Notes: generated by a model not told the origin, from the sequence alone. 64,000 nucleotides of DNA from Prorocentrum cordatum (GCA_963575745.1 CAUYUJ010015305.1:861991-925990); one strand, 5' to 3'; counted from the stretch's first letter, positions 1 to 11,213 are shown. A program made the numbers and translations.

Positions 1-105
1 ATAGCTCTCTGAGAGCTAAGCGGGCTTTCATGCCAGAAGCCTGCAGCACTACGCTGCGCGCGCCTCGCTCAAAGGCCCCGGGCAGGCACCCCCGCGGCGA
101 CGTGC

Positions 106-330
106 TTGAACTTGCAGCGTGCCCCGAGAGGCGATGCCCCACTCGTTCCCAACGCGCACGCCTGCAGCATTGCCGCGGGCGTCTCGCAGCCCCCTCGAAG
201 CCCCCATCGAAGCTTGTTATTTGAAGATTGTAAGTTCCCCAGGCATGCTTTCCAGCCCCCTGGCAAGCGTCTCCGAGAAGCACTCCCGAAGCTTACAGGC
301 TCGCCAGACATGCTTTTGAGCGTCATTGCA
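106..330. repeat. Diverged direct repeat, copy 1 (411-bp offset)
   Basis: The motif CCCAGGCATG and its flanks at 238-247 recur at 649-658, an offset of 411 bp. Around it both copies carry a CTCGAAG-CCCC-TCGAAGCT segment, then a GAAG-TT-G-AGTTCCCC/GAGCTCCC segment. No reading frame is conserved well enough to suggest coding; it reads as a diverged duplication. Confidence 0.55.
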
Positions 331-516
331 AGCGTCTCCCGCAGGCGCCTCCAGCGCGCGACTCGCGGGCCCCCCACATAGCGAAGCAGCCGAAGCTAGG
401 GGCAATTCCCGGATAGCTCCTTGGAGAGCGGGGGGGGGTCAGATCAAAAGCCGGCAGGCAGGGCCGCGCCAGCTTATCTGCAAGGCCCCCAGACAATCAC
501 CCTCGCAGCGAGCTGC

Positions 517-727
517 TCGAGCTGGCAGCGCGTTCCTGCAAGCGTTTCCCCACTCGCCCCCGCTGCGCACGCCCGAAGCCTTGCCGCAGATCCGGCGCAG
601 TACCCTCGAAGGCCCCTTCGAAGCTCGCTCGTGGAAGTTTGCGAGCTCCCCAGGCATGTATTCCAGCGTCGCGACACGCATCCCTGAAAAGCTTGCCGGC
701 ACCCCAGGCGCGCTTCCGAGATAGCCG
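517..727. repeat. Diverged direct repeat, copy 2
   Basis: Partner of the copy at 106-330. It shares the CTCGAAGGCCCC-TTCGAAGCT block and the CCCAGGCATG box (649-658). Small indels relative to copy 1 show that the duplication is old. Confidence 0.55.
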
Positions 728-827
728 GCGGTGGGGCAAGAGGGTCCCAGGTTAGGAAGCCGGAGCCGCATGGCGGCCCCGAAGATCGTTCTGGCCCCCA
801 TTTTCCAGCGCCGCCGCAGGTTGGTTA

Positions 828-900
828 AGTCGCAGCGGGCCCCGAGAGGCCCTTTCTTAGCTCGTCCACATGCGCGTGCCCAGAGGCTCTCAAGAGGTCC
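828..900. repeat. Partial third copy of the 0.1-0.7 kb repeat
   Basis: The stretch GTCGCAGCGGGCCCCGAGAG followed by a CTCGTCC/GCGCGTGCC block matches the start of copy 1 (about 113-165). The rest of the unit is missing. Confidence 0.4.
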
Positions 901-1669
901 CTCGGACGCCCTCTCCACGCAGGTCCTTCCAAACTTATTCGCCAGACCTTTCCACGGTCTTCGGGCGCCCTGCCATCCGGTTTGGGGCCCCGCAAGTTTT
1001 TGTTTGGCTGGCGAGAGCCACGGGCATTGCAGGGCGACGGCGCCCCCGGGGCCCGCCGAAGCCCGCCCCGAGAAAGCGCGCGACTGATTGCGCGAGACAG
1101 TCTCCGCTGCAATCCCCGAGGCCGCCCCGCACTCCGCGGCGGAGCGGCCGAGGGCGCGACATCTCTGCCCGCGCGGGCGCGAGGGCCGCCCCCGCAAGGC
1201 AGCCCGAGGCCGCGGCAGCGCAACTGGAACGGGATTGGCACCGCGTCGGCACCGCCCGCGCTCCGCTGCAGCAGTTGCCCACGCCTCGCAGAAACGGAGA
1301 GCGCGCCCCAGCAGTTGCACGCAGAGGTCGTCTGCTGCGCGGGCGCCCGCATCTGCGGCCGTCAGCCGATCTCGGGGGCACCTGGCAACGACGCCACCTG
1401 CGCGCGAAACGGTGCCCTTCTTTGGGTCGATACTCCAGCGCCAAATCCACGGGCGCACCTGGCGCCCAAAACTCGGAAGCTCACGCGTGCGTGACCCCGG
1501 GCGCCATGAACGCCCCTGGGATGGAAGCCGACGACGCCCCCGCCGTCGGGGTCACACGGCGCGGCTCGCGAACAAATTGCCTCCAGACTGCATGCGAGCC
1601 GACCACTAACATTCCAAATGTTCGCCGCCAACCGCAGGGCCCGCCGCCCGCCCCGCCCCCCTCCCGTCG

Positions 1670-2344
1670 TTGAGTCGAAGCCTTCCTCCCGCCGCCCTCC
1701 CTGATGACACTGCCCCGGGCAACTTTGGCCCCGGCGCTGGAATCCGCCCCCAAATTGACCGCGCTGTCGTTCAGAGCCCTGGCATAAGTTCCCAGGGCCC
1801 GGGGCGCAGGGCCGCGACCTCGCTGCTGTTCGACGCCAGATTCAGCTTGGGCCTCGCCAGCGGGGGGCATCGCACATGCCCGCAGGCACTAAAAGCTCTG
1901 CTGGCAGGGTGCCCCCAGCAGGAACAGGCATTGTCCGAACTCGTCTGCGCAAGCCTCGAACCCCAGATCGCTGACGCGGATGCTGGAGTCGGCTTGACCT
2001 TTGGGGATGGCTTCCACAATTGTGAGATACACGTAGCCTTCTATATCGCACGCTGCGGCGCTGGAAATAACGCCGCGGCACAAGCCTCGTCCATCATGAG
2101 CTATCCGAGGCCAGGCGCGCGAAATGTGAGAAGTACGCAACGCAACAAAAATGGGCAGCTTCACGCTGGACCTTCCAGACGAATCCGACTGCGCGAAACG
2201 CGCCCGCAACGCGCCCGAAACGCTGTCGGACGTCGGCCAGGGGGGTTGATGCCGCGTTCCCTGAACCACCCACAAGCGCACCTCCGACAGCTGGTCTCCA
2301 CGACCTGTCCGCGACCGCACCTACCCCACCCCCGGCCGCGTTAA
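1670..2344 (+). CDS. Open frame of 224 aa, unrecognised, strand uncertain
   Basis: I do not recognise this protein. The middle of the frame (about 1885-2095) has balanced composition and no low-complexity run, unlike most of the window; a sample is ALLAGCPQQEQALSELVCAS. The ends are rich in Arg and Pro and look like ordinary GC-rich filler. An antisense frame at 1889-2320 uses the same triplets and is equally protein-like, for example GYVYLTIVEAIPKGQADSS. I therefore cannot say which strand, if either, is coding. No promoter or splice junction could be fixed. It may be an exon or a decayed element ORF. A spliced transcript or a protein hit would settle the strand. Confidence 0.22.
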   Translation: MSRSLPPAALPDDTAPGNFGPGAGIRPQIDRAVVQSPGISSQGPGRRAATSLLFDARFSLGLASGGHRTCPQALKALLAGCPQQEQALSELVCASLEPQIADADAGVGLTFGDGFHNCEIHVAFYIARCGAGNNAAAQASSIMSYPRPGARNVRSTQRNKNGQLHAGPSRRIRLRETRPQRARNAVGRRPGGLMPRSLNHPQAHLRQLVSTTCPRPHLPHPRPR

Positions 2345-2580
2345 AAGCGGGGCGTTGCGCTCGCACGCCCCCCCTCGGAGCGAAATGGGGGCCAGCCCTT
2401 GTCAGTGGCGAAGACCGCACGAGTGAAAGAAGCCTGTCGGACAGTTGCCTCAGGCTTCCGACGCAGTTGTGCAAAATCACCTGTAGACCCGCGGGCGCAA
2501 AACCAACGAAACTACAAATGGCGAAAAATGGTTAGAGAAAGCAAAAACGGGGAGAAGGTGTCAACAGCAACGTTTGCCTA

Positions 2581-2975
2581 TTAGCATCCAGCTCTGCACC
2601 GTGGAGTCGAAAAACCAAAGCATTGAACCAACCGCCGGCGTAGATTCGAGTCACGTGAGCCCGCCTGGGCCATTGCAACTGTAGGGATAGAACATGTTCT
2701 CGTCCACCCAGACGCGCCCGACGAAGACCTCGACTCTAGTTGGCCGCGCAATTCCTGCCACCATGGCGGCTCAACCGTCAAGCTGCATATCCAAGGCAAC
2801 CGCATCGACATCGACCAGAGCGCCGCGAGCGAGAGCAGCCACGGTGGCGTTCGCGGCCTTTCCTAATGAACATGGCAGCGTCGCGTGCGGAGATCGAGCT
2901 GCCAATGTCATTCATCTTGGCCATGCATAGCTCGAAGCGAGAGGGGCCCATCCCACCATCTGCAAAAGACATGCC
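2581..2975 (-). other. Exon-like fragments on the minus strand
   Basis: Two minus-strand stretches look more protein-like than their surroundings. One (about 2775-2972) begins MSFADGGMGPSRFELCMAKM and continues through an Ile-Gly-Ser-Ser-Ile-Ser-Ala-Arg-Asp stretch. A second frame (about 2645-2760) reads VEVFVGRVWVDENMFYPYS. They are in different frames and separated by stops, so an intron, a frameshift or chance are all possible. No function is assignable. Confidence 0.2.
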
Positions 2976-3130
2976 TGGTGGGCGAACCAGCGAATGAATG
3001 GGCCGCGGACGGGATGTCGCGGCGGGAGCAAAATCTACAGCTGCAGAGCAGCTCTGTAGATATTAAAGTGTGAAGAAACTCATGTGGCGCGTCCTTGGCC
3101 CCACCCCTGTGCTTGCGCCAAAACAAACAG

Positions 3131-3521
3131 ATACGAATGATGATGGTGATGGTGACGATGACGACGGTGGCAATGATGACGATAATGACGATGGCGATGG
3201 CGATGACGCAGAGGAGGAAACGGATTATGGTGATGATGCTGATGCTGGTGCTTATGCTGTTGATGGTGCTGATGGTGATAATGATGATGATGCTGCTGAT
3301 GACACTGAAGGTGATGCCGATGGTGACGATGGCGATATAGGTCGCTAATGACGTTGATGGATATGGCGATGGGTGTGCCGATGGTGGCGATGATGATGAT
3401 GGGGATGCCGATGATGGTAGTTGGTTGAAGTAAATACCAACATTATATATATATATATGTTCGCATCACCATGTATGATGGTGGTTCTGATGATGCGGAT
3501 GATGATGATGATGAAGATGAA

Positions 3522-3570
<49 letters not shown>

Positions 3571-3765
3571 ATGATGATGATGATGATGATCAGGATCGGA
3601 CTCATGGTGATGACAACGACGATGCTGACGATAACGATGATGATGCTGATGATAATGATGATGGTGGTGATGATGGTGATGGTAATGATGCTGGTGGTGG
3701 CCATTTATGATAATAATCATGCTCATATTGATAATGATGATGACTAAAAGCAGCGATGGTGATGA
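3131..3765 (+). repeat. GAT (ATC-class) microsatellite field
   Basis: Interrupted GAT/GGT/GAC triplets run through this stretch, with near-pure (GAT)n at 3497-3590. A non-repeat gap at about 3355-3470 contains a short (AT)n run at 3446-3458. Open frames here encode only poly-Asp, poly-Met or poly-Ile/His and are not genes. Confidence 0.95.
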
Positions 3766-3853
3766 CGTTGGGAATGAGGGCGAGGATTGGGACGAGGCGA
3801 GGATGAAGCGAGGCGTGAGGATGGCGATCAGCGTGAGGGTGCGGTTGAGGATA

Positions 3854-3960
3854 TCGGCGTCGAGCCAAGGGGGAAGTGAGAGAAGGAAGACCTTCTGAGG
3901 CGGCGGCGGGGCTACTCAGAAGTCCTCGTGCCTTCTGAGAAGCGTTGCAAGCCTTCTCCG
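3854..3960. mobile_element. Truncated MITE-like element (CTTCTGAGAAG family)
   Basis: The left end reads GGCGTCGAGCC then GGGGGAAGTGAGAG, matching the ends of the elements at 23228-23428 and 25616-25783. Inside are repeated CCTTCTGAGAAG motifs. The expected right terminal inverted repeat is missing, so this copy is truncated or decayed. Confidence 0.5.
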
Positions 3961-5020
3961 AAGCCGTCCGCTGCGTAGAGGCGGGGTGGGTGCGGCTGGG
4001 TGGGGGAGGGGGGGGCAATCCCTGGAAGCGGCCCCTCCAGGCGCCGTGTGGAGCGGTGAAGTGGGGCATCCTGGCGCCCCATTTTGAAACATCCGATGTC
4101 TTGTTTTTGTTCCCACGTGGTCTCCCCAGGGCTGGCTTCTCATCCCCACCGAGTCCGAAGTCCCGACCCCTTCATCAGCCCGAAGTCCGAAGCCCCAAAG
4201 TCCTAATACTGCTTTCGCTCAAAGCCCAGATCCGTTTTCCTAGGCTGGCTTCGCACCCCGGATCCATATTTCACGGCCCCAGGACACGGCGAGGCTCCCT
4301 CGGAGGCCGAGAGAGCTGCTGAAAGGACCTCCGCACAGACTTCTGTCGGGGCGAAGGATGTATACAGTCTGGCTCGGCACCAGGAGTGACACTGGCGAGA
4401 GGGCGCTCTTTCGCATCTGGAGACACGATTTTACGTTGTCACTGTTTGTGTTATGTGTGGGGGTGGTGGGCTTTCCCTCCTCCTTGGCCTTCTGAAGCTC
4501 TCGATGAAGAAACACTGCATAAACACAAACTTTCGGAGCTAGAAGGAATTTCTTGGATCGGAACTGGCCCTCCCTCCCACGCGCAGAGCGCCAGGGGCGA
4601 CGCCGGAGGCGCCACCAGGGCGGCCCAGCGACGATCCAAGAGATCAGCGCGAAGCCCCAAAAAATCATGTGAATGCAATCGGTTCTTCTTCGAGGCTCCC
4701 GGTCCCCGCCTCGGGCATGGGCATGGCCGGGCTGCACGGCGCGCTGTGGCCCGCGCTGGGGCTGTGCAGCCTGCTCAGCTCCCGCGGGCGGGCGGGCTCG
4801 CTGGCATGGAAGAGGCGGGCACCGTCGAACATGCTCTCCTGGTGGGGCCGAGAAGAAGCCGTCCCGAAGAGTCAGCCTCGAAAGTCCCTCCTCTTGCCGT
4901 GCTTGGCACGTTCGAAACTATGACGGACCCTTCATCCCGAAAAATAAATCCAGACCTCCCTCCGAAACGCAAGGGGGGAACGCCATTCCCGACGCATTTA
5001 GTACTCGGTGGCGGGGGGGC
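3961..5020. other. No gene or clear repeat recognised
   Basis: Moderately GC-rich unique-looking sequence. Open frames exist on both strands (for example + 4386-5144) but run into low-complexity Pro/Arg-rich stretches and show no domain that I recognise. Confidence 0.5.
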
Positions 5021-5027
5021 CCAGAGG

Positions 5028-5375
5028 CCCTCAAGAAGCCCCCAGGAGGCCCCAGAAGGCCCCCAAGAGGCCCGAAAGACGCCCCAAGAGGCTCCAAAAC
5101 GACCCCCAAGAGGGCTTCCCCGGGTCCCTTGCTCAATCCCCTGAGCCTCAGTCCTCAAGCGGAGGATTCTTTTGGTCCCCGACCCCAAGCTCACAAATCT
5201 CTTGAGGCTCCCCGCGCGCCCTCTGGGGCCCCCAAAGTGTTCCCGCATGACTTTTTCGAGCCCAAGAGAGGCCCCAAACGGGCCAACAGGGCCCCAAGAG
5301 GCCTTCAAGACGGCCCAAGAAAGCCCCAAATCACCGAACGATCGGTCCAAGGCGCCCAAGATGGCCCCATGGCTA
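5028..5375 (+). repeat. Degenerate CCCAAGA/GGCCC array
   Basis: Loose 10-12 bp units of the form CCCAAGANGGC and AGGCCCC are repeated with many changes. The segment GAACGATCGGTCCAAGGCGC (5337-5356) is matched by CCGATCGGTCCAAGACGC at about 41234, so this belongs to the same dispersed array family as 41.2-42.2 kb. Confidence 0.75.
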
Positions 5376-5393
5376 TTACCATGATAAACAACA

Positions 5394-6073
<680 letters not shown>

Positions 6074-6299
6074 GGAGCGCCCCGGATCGGCGGCACTGGC
6101 CGGAGGCCAGCACAAGAAATCCAGAGCTCCCTCCGAAACTAGCGGACACACCTCACCCCCAAACATCCCCCACCCACCACCAGCGCTAGGAGGGGAGATG
6201 AGGTTCCAGAACCCACCTCCCTGGCGAAAGGGGGGAGGGCCTGAACCCCCCACCCACTCCTCCTCGTTGTCTTTTGCCGGAGACGAGTGAGGGGGGGGC

Positions 6300-6347
6300 G
6301 TCCAGAACCCCTCCTACCCCTTGCGCTTGAGAGGGGTGGTTCTGGAC
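6300..6347. repeat. Short hairpin, GTCCAGAACC arms
   Basis: GTCCAGAACC at 6300-6309 is the exact reverse complement of GGTTCTGGAC at 6338-6347. The arms extend into CCTC/GAGG and leave a loop of about 20 nt. It sits in a C/G-run region with further TTCCAGAACCC sequence at about 6206. Confidence 0.6.
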
Positions 6348-6822
6348 CCCCCTAGGAAGGGCGCTCCCACCCTTGCGCGGGGAGGGGTAAGGGGTACCAA
6401 AACTCCCCCTGCTAAGCGAACGTGAAAAGCGCGCTCTTTCGCACGGTCGCTGTCTCACGCAGTAATCTCCGTTTCATCCTTCTGCGAACGTCTGTCTATC
6501 AATATGAAACAAGCGGCTGATTCCCGGCAGATGGGAACGCGCCTGCACGAAGTCATAGCTGACGAAGGGGGAAAGAGGAGGAGTAGGGGAAGGAAGCGAC
6601 GACGACGATTGAGATGCGTTCCTCGAGCCAGTCGTCTTTCCTCCTTGGGGGGGCTCGGGGTTGCGCACAGACCGCCTCCGGACTTCCCTCCCCTCGACGT
6701 CGCCAATGCTGTTCGCGACGTCCGGCCTCGGTGATCTCCCGACCCTCTCCACGGGGCAGGCTCCTCGTCCCGAGTCGCGCTCCAGTCCCAGGACCCACAA
6801 TGAGAACAATCACCATGCTTGG

Positions 6823-7014
6823 AGGCCTTGAAATGGGCACCATCACCAATACATGGGGTCACTTCCACTGGGGGAAGATGATCCTAGATTTCGATGCTGG
6901 TGGTAATAGCTCGAGCACCTTGGAAGCCAGAATAATACCACCATCACCGAGATCGGGATCCTCTTCCCTCGGTGGAGCCACACCGCCGATACTGGTGTTG
7001 CAACTTCTAAGCCT
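6823..7014. mobile_element. MITE-like element family A, copy 1 (192 bp)
   Basis: Bounded by AGGCCT (6823) and AAGCCT (ends 7014), with internal blocks GGGCACCATCACCAA, GATGATCCTAGATTTCG and ACCGAGATCGGGATCCTCTT. The same order of blocks is found at 24361-24557 and 49055-49251. In this copy the inner terminal repeat has decayed at the right end (ACTGGTGTTGCAAC). No transposase is encoded, so it would be non-autonomous. Confidence 0.75.
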
Positions 7015-7056
7015 GCGACATGATGAGCATAACCTGTCTGAGACTCGCGCGGGTTT

Positions 7057-7222
7057 CGATGGTGATTCTGCTGCTGCGGCTGCTGATGATGATGATGATG
7101 CTGATGATGGTGGTGATAGTGATGGTGATGGTGATGGTGATGGTGATGGTGATGGTGATGGTGATGGTGATGGTGATGGTGATGGTGATGCTGCTGCTGC
7201 TGATGATGGTGATGATGAATCA
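7057..7222 (+). repeat. GAT/GGT microsatellite
   Basis: GAT triplets flank a pure (GGTGAT)n hexanucleotide block at about 7118-7188, then (GCT)n and GAT again. The phrase CTGTCTGAGACTCGCGC occurs just before (about 7036) and just after (about 7238) the array, so it is flanked by a direct repeat. Confidence 0.95.
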
Positions 7223-7509
7223 GCATGAGCAAGAGCTGTCTGAGACTCGCGCAGGTTTCTGGAGTCGGCGCTGGGCCCCCAATCCCTGGCGCTTCGCCCG
7301 CCGGGGGCGGCGCCAGCGGTGCCGCCAAAGCGGGGAAATCCGCGCGGACTTCTGGAGATGTTTGCACGCTTGTGCACAACGTCCCTTCCTCGAAGGCCGT
7401 CAGGGATCTTCTGACCCGGGTCAATCCAGACCCGGGTCAGTCGGGCCCTTGCAGGATCCTTTAGGATACTGCACCTGAACCCGGCTCAATGCGACCCTGG
7501 CCCTGCAAA

Positions 7510-7545
7510 ATCCTGCAGGATCCTGCATGCAGGATCCTGCAGGAT
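7510..7545. repeat. 36-bp perfect palindrome
   Basis: The arms are built from TCCTGCAGGATCCT and its complement around a central GCATGC (7525-7530). It lies in a cluster of GACCCGGGTC and CCTGCAGG palindromes (7415-7600). It could form a cruciform or stop hairpin; no neighbouring gene is evident. Confidence 0.85.
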
Positions 7546-7963
7546 CCTGCGCCCAAGCCCGGGTCAATGCGCCCCCAGCCCTGCAAGATCCTGCAAGATC
7601 TGGCGCTCCGGCTGACACCCGGTTGCTTTGACCCCCGCCTCTTGAGCCCCGGGGCCGGGAAGTGGCCCTCCTTCCGTCCTTCTCCTGCCCATCGTTCCCG
7701 CCGTCGTTCCTCTTCGGGCCTGGGGCCTCACTTCTCGTCTTTCAGTGGCTGTCCTATACTGTACGAGTCGTGCAGCGCGCGCATGCCATGTGGCGCTATA
7801 CTCATCCAACCTAATTTAGGCCAACTCCCATTGTCACTGAATGCAAATTGATTGGGTACCTCGCAAGGATAGTCATGCTTGTGCAAAGTTCTCCTCCTTC
7901 GAGGGCCAGGAGATGGCCCCCACTCGCGGCAAACGCAGACAAGACAGGGACTGAGGGAGGGCC

Positions 7964-8046
7964 GAGCCCGAGTCAGAGCCCAAGCGGGAGCCCGCGCCCG
8001 CGACCGCGCCCGCGACCGAGCCCGAGCCTGAAATTGAGCCCGAGCC
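7964..8046 (+). repeat. Hexanucleotide GAGCCC/GCGCCC tract
   Basis: Degenerate six-base units (GAGCCC, GCGCCC, GCGACC) repeat without interruption, giving Ser/Pro or Pro/Arg dipeptides in frame. Simple repeat. Confidence 0.8.
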
Positions 8047-8192
8047 ATTGTGTCTTCCGCGTGGAGCCGACCAGCCGCGCGCGGCTGACCGCCACCTCTG
8101 TCGCCATCAGGCGCGCTCTCCTGACCCCTCTTTGTCCTCGTTCGCCTCTGAGGGGGGGGAGCGTTAACGGTGAACGGCTCAGGGTGGAAAAC

Positions 8193-8250
8193 ATAGGGCT
8201 GGAATCGGCGATGCATCGCCGATACATCGGCGATAGGGCCATGATAGAAA
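8193..8250. repeat. ATCGGCGATG palindromic repeat block
   Basis: GGCTGGAATCGGCGATGCAT at about 8198 is followed by two further overlapping ATCGGCGAT/ATCGCCGAT boxes. The reverse-complement arrangement appears at 63940-64000, and related boxes build the element at 23490-23676. Confidence 0.7.
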
Positions 8251-8330
8251 CTCCGCGGGGTGCGCTATCGGACACCCGTCGGAGATGAATGGGGCACTAG
8301 GGGCCGATGCATCCCGCCGATAGGAGGCCC

Positions 8331-8465
8331 CATGCGAACCCTACCCCACCAACCCACGAGTTTCAAGGGGGAAGGTGGGGTTCACTTCGTTCGGGACATC
8401 CCGAGCGAAGTGAACCCCACTTCCCCCATTTTGAAATCGTGGGGTGGTGGGGTAGGGTTCGCATG
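8331..8465. mobile_element. Foldback element, ~66-bp arms
   Basis: The left arm starts CATGCGAACCCTACCCCACC and the right arm ends with its exact complement, GGTGGGGTAGGGTTCGCATG. The arms stay almost fully complementary inward through GGTGGGGTTCACTTCG to a loop of a few bases at about 8397. No ORF is expected; the readable peptide through it is a by-product. Such long near-perfect arms suggest a recent foldback element or an inverted duplication. Confidence 0.85.
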
Positions 8466-8555
8466 CGGCGTCCCAGACGAGCGTTGCCCCTGAGGCCTTG
8501 AGCCTCTGACCTCACCCTCGCGGAGCCACCAAGAAAGCTCCCGGCCAAGCTCTCC

Positions 8556-8720
8556 TTGGGGAAACCGCACGGTACCGATACTGCTGCTCCCCGGAACTCT
8601 CCCGGGGTGCGTTCTGACCAGGATTTCGAGGCGAATCCAGCGGCGGCGACGAGGGTCTCCCAGGAGGCCCCAAAAAGGAGAAAACGAGGGGAGGGTGGCG
8701 GTATGGGTACCTTGTCCTCC
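8556..8720 (-). repeat. Dispersed repeat, copy 1 (partner at 13.9 kb)
   Basis: Shares CCGATACT, then a GCTGACCAG/TCTGACCAG box, TTCGAGGC, AATCCAGCGG and GGCGACGAGGG with 13936-14010. Read on the minus strand both copies give a peptide of pattern SWE-LVA-AGFAS--WS. It may derive from a coding element, but only this short stretch is shared. Confidence 0.7.
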
Positions 8721-8879
8721 TCTGGCTCCTGCTGCCCTGATTGCCCGCCCGCGCGCTCGCGCGCCCTACGTGCAGCTGGCTCCGTGCAGCCGCTGCCACG
8801 GCCGAGTACCCACAGGGCCCTCGGGCCCCGTGCGCCGCCAAACACCTGGCGAAGTGGGGGACGACCTCGGGTGCCACGC

Positions 8880-9125
8880 CGGCCCTCGGCGAGGAGAGCC
8901 CAGAATCGAATCGATGAGTCGGATCGGCGATCGAGGTGAATCAGATCGGCGGACATCGGCAGCCGAGTCGGGAAAAGTCGAATCGGCGGACACCGGCAGG
9001 CCAGTATGCCTCTAGTGAGGAATCGGAACCCAAGTCGGAATCCCAAGTCGAATCGACTCGGAATCAGAACCCCTCGAAGTCGAATCGAATCGAATCCGAG
9101 GAATCGAAACGAGCCCTGCTCGGCT
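8880..9125 (+). repeat. GAATCG-rich dispersed repeat, copy 1
   Basis: Begins AGCCCAGAATCGAATCG and ends CGAAACGAGCCCTGC. It contains ATCGGCAGCCGAGTCGGGA and many GAATCG/AAGTCG units. Its partner at 39005-39235 has the same order of blocks and the same ends, so this is a ~230-bp dispersed unit and not just a simple repeat. Confidence 0.8.
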
Positions 9126-9933
9126 GCCAAGCGCTCAGCGCCAGCGCGCTGCTACCAGACCAAGTATGCTGCTTTCTCGGGGTCCCGGCGAAATCGCTCG
9201 GATGCGACGCACGCCGCTCGAGGCGGCCCTCGGGCCCGTATGGCTACGGTTGCGGCGTACGCCCGCGCTGATGCTGCAGTCCTTGTGCTGCAAGGAACGC
9301 TGGATGAGGGGCACAGGGGGCTTCCTTGGCCACGGCAACCGTCGGCCACGACCTGACCCGGGGGATCGGCCCGACAACCAGAGACCAGCCCGAAGCCCAA
9401 GCGACATGCACTTCAGCGCCTCGACCGTACCCCTCAGCGCAGCCTCGCCACCCCATGCGCCCCCCACATGTCCCCGGAACAAGTAGGGCCCATGCGGTCC
9501 AAAACGGCCCCGCGGAGACGCCCACAACGGCCCAGTAGGCCACGAAGGCTGCCCAAGACGCCCCAAGATGGTGCCACGGTGGCTCCAGGAAGCTGCAAAG
9601 TGGCCACCTCCTGGCTTAAGACGAAGCCAGGACGTGGGCAAATCCGGGTGAGGATAAAGAAAGATCCAGCGGTTCGGAAAGATGTCTCGGACGCCGCGGC
9701 CTTCTCAGCGCGTTCCGCTCTGAGAGCGTTACGGCTTGAGCTCGTCCTGGCACAGCTCGAGATGCTGCAAGTTGGCCCCCTCCTGGCTGCCTCCAGACCG
9801 CCACGACTCTGCCTGCGACCCACGGACCTGAGAGCTGCGGGCGCTTGGGAGGCCCCCGCGTCCCGGCGGGGCCACCTGGCGTCCTGGCGGCCAGGGCCGC
9901 CCAGCAGCCTCCGGCGACGACGCCGACGACGTC

Positions 9934-10030
9934 GACGGCGGTTGGCGGGCGGGCGGCGTCGACGGCGGGCGGCGACGGCGGTTGGCGGGCGGGCGGCGTC
10001 GACGGCGGGCGGCGACGGCGGCGGCGCGGC
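9934..10030 (+). repeat. 40-bp GC-rich minisatellite, two copies
   Basis: GGTTGGCGGGCGGGCGGCGT at 9940 recurs exactly 40 bp later at 9980, followed in both by CGACGGCGGGCGGC. Flanking GACGGCGG triplet-like sequence blends into it. Confidence 0.85.
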
Positions 10031-10157
10031 GGGCTTGGTCCTTGCACGACTGCGCCGCGAGGGCGCGGGGCAGGACGCCGCCGGGCTGGCAGGAAACGTC
10101 CTGCTCGGCCCCTCCCAGAGGCCCCTCGGCCTCCAGCGGGAACCTGGAGGGGAGACG

Positions 10158-10310
10158 GGAAGAAGACAGGCTGGGGAGAGGGGAGGGGGAGGAGGACGGG
10201 GCGGAAAAGGAGGCGGAGGAGGAGGGGGATGGGGATGTGGAGGGAGAGGAGGAGCGGGAGGAAAGGAGGAGGGAGAAAACGACCAGGATGAGGAGGGGGA
10301 GGAGGAGGAC
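10158..10310 (+). repeat. AGG-class purine tract
   Basis: Continuous purine-rich sequence of GGA/GGAGG units on the + strand, with few pyrimidines. Simple repeat; the Gly/Arg/Glu frames are artefacts. Confidence 0.85.
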
Positions 10311-10558
10311 CAGAGTAAACCCAAGATGCAGCAACGGTGCTGAAGTACACCCTCCCGAGCTAAATTTTTCCCACACGATTCCCTGCAAACCTTTCTCCTT
10401 ACTACAGAGAGCGTGCGCTCTAAATACGCGCACCCCATGGAAAAAACTCCACGCAGACGAAGCAAGTGCCGTGCACGCTCCGAAACACGTATGGGATGTG
10501 TGCCAACGTGGACCCCAACCAGTCAGCTGGTGCAATGCATCTGCGCTAGTTTTGCGGC

Positions 10559-10740
10559 GCAACCGATGTGGTGCAAGCTATGTTGGGCAACGTACGTGGC
10601 GTACAGTATGCGGTGCAAGACATGTGGGGCAAGCTATGTGGTGCAACCTGCGCGGTGTAACCCATGTGGAGCAACCGATGCGGTGCAGTATGTGTGGTGC
10701 AACCTATGTGGTGCAAGCTGAGTGGTGCACACTACGTGGT
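10559..10740 (+). repeat. 14-bp minisatellite, 13 units in perfect register
   Basis: Thirteen consecutive 14-base units of consensus GCAACCTATGTGGT run from 10559 to 10740. Nearly every unit carries substitutions, but none carries an insertion or deletion. Fourteen is not a multiple of three, so this is not a peptide repeat. Confidence 0.92.
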
Positions 10741-11213
10741 GCAACTCGCCCTGCTGAGCTTGAAATTGTCAACTCCACTGTTCGCGCAAACATCTCCCCC
10801 ATCCACCCGCAACGTGGCTTGCAGAACCCATGCGACGGTGGTTGCGATGACTACTCGGCGCTGGCTGGCGCATCGCCGCGGCCGCGCTAGCGCGCGCGCG
10901 AAGCGGCCAGCTAGTTTGGCGCGACCGACGCGGCCGCGGTGACGCTGACCGCTTGGCACTTCCCAGCGGGCACATAAGTACGAGTCGGTGAATTGGGCGG
11001 GCGCGGTACCATGGCAACTTCGACAACGGTAGACGCCGTCATGATAGTAACGATGCTGGTGGCGATGATGACAACGACGACGGCAAGGCCAGTGACGGCG
11101 CCGATGCTGATCACGCCGACGACGATGACGGCATCCTCGCGTCCGCGCCCGACGCGCGACTGTGGCCCGAATGGTGATGATTGGCACGGGCCGTGCTCCC
11201 CCAACACGCGCGC

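Noticed and set aside
439-1458. 339-aa minus-strand open frame
   Set aside because: Arg/Ala/Gly-rich throughout, overlaps the duplicated repeats at 0.1-0.9 kb, and competes with several + strand frames of equal quality. GC-rich DNA gives such frames by chance.
9434-10562. Long minus-strand frames (up to 343 aa)
   Set aside because: Composed of Pro/Ser/Arg runs from the GGA tract and the 40-bp GC-rich minisatellite; no recognisable domain.
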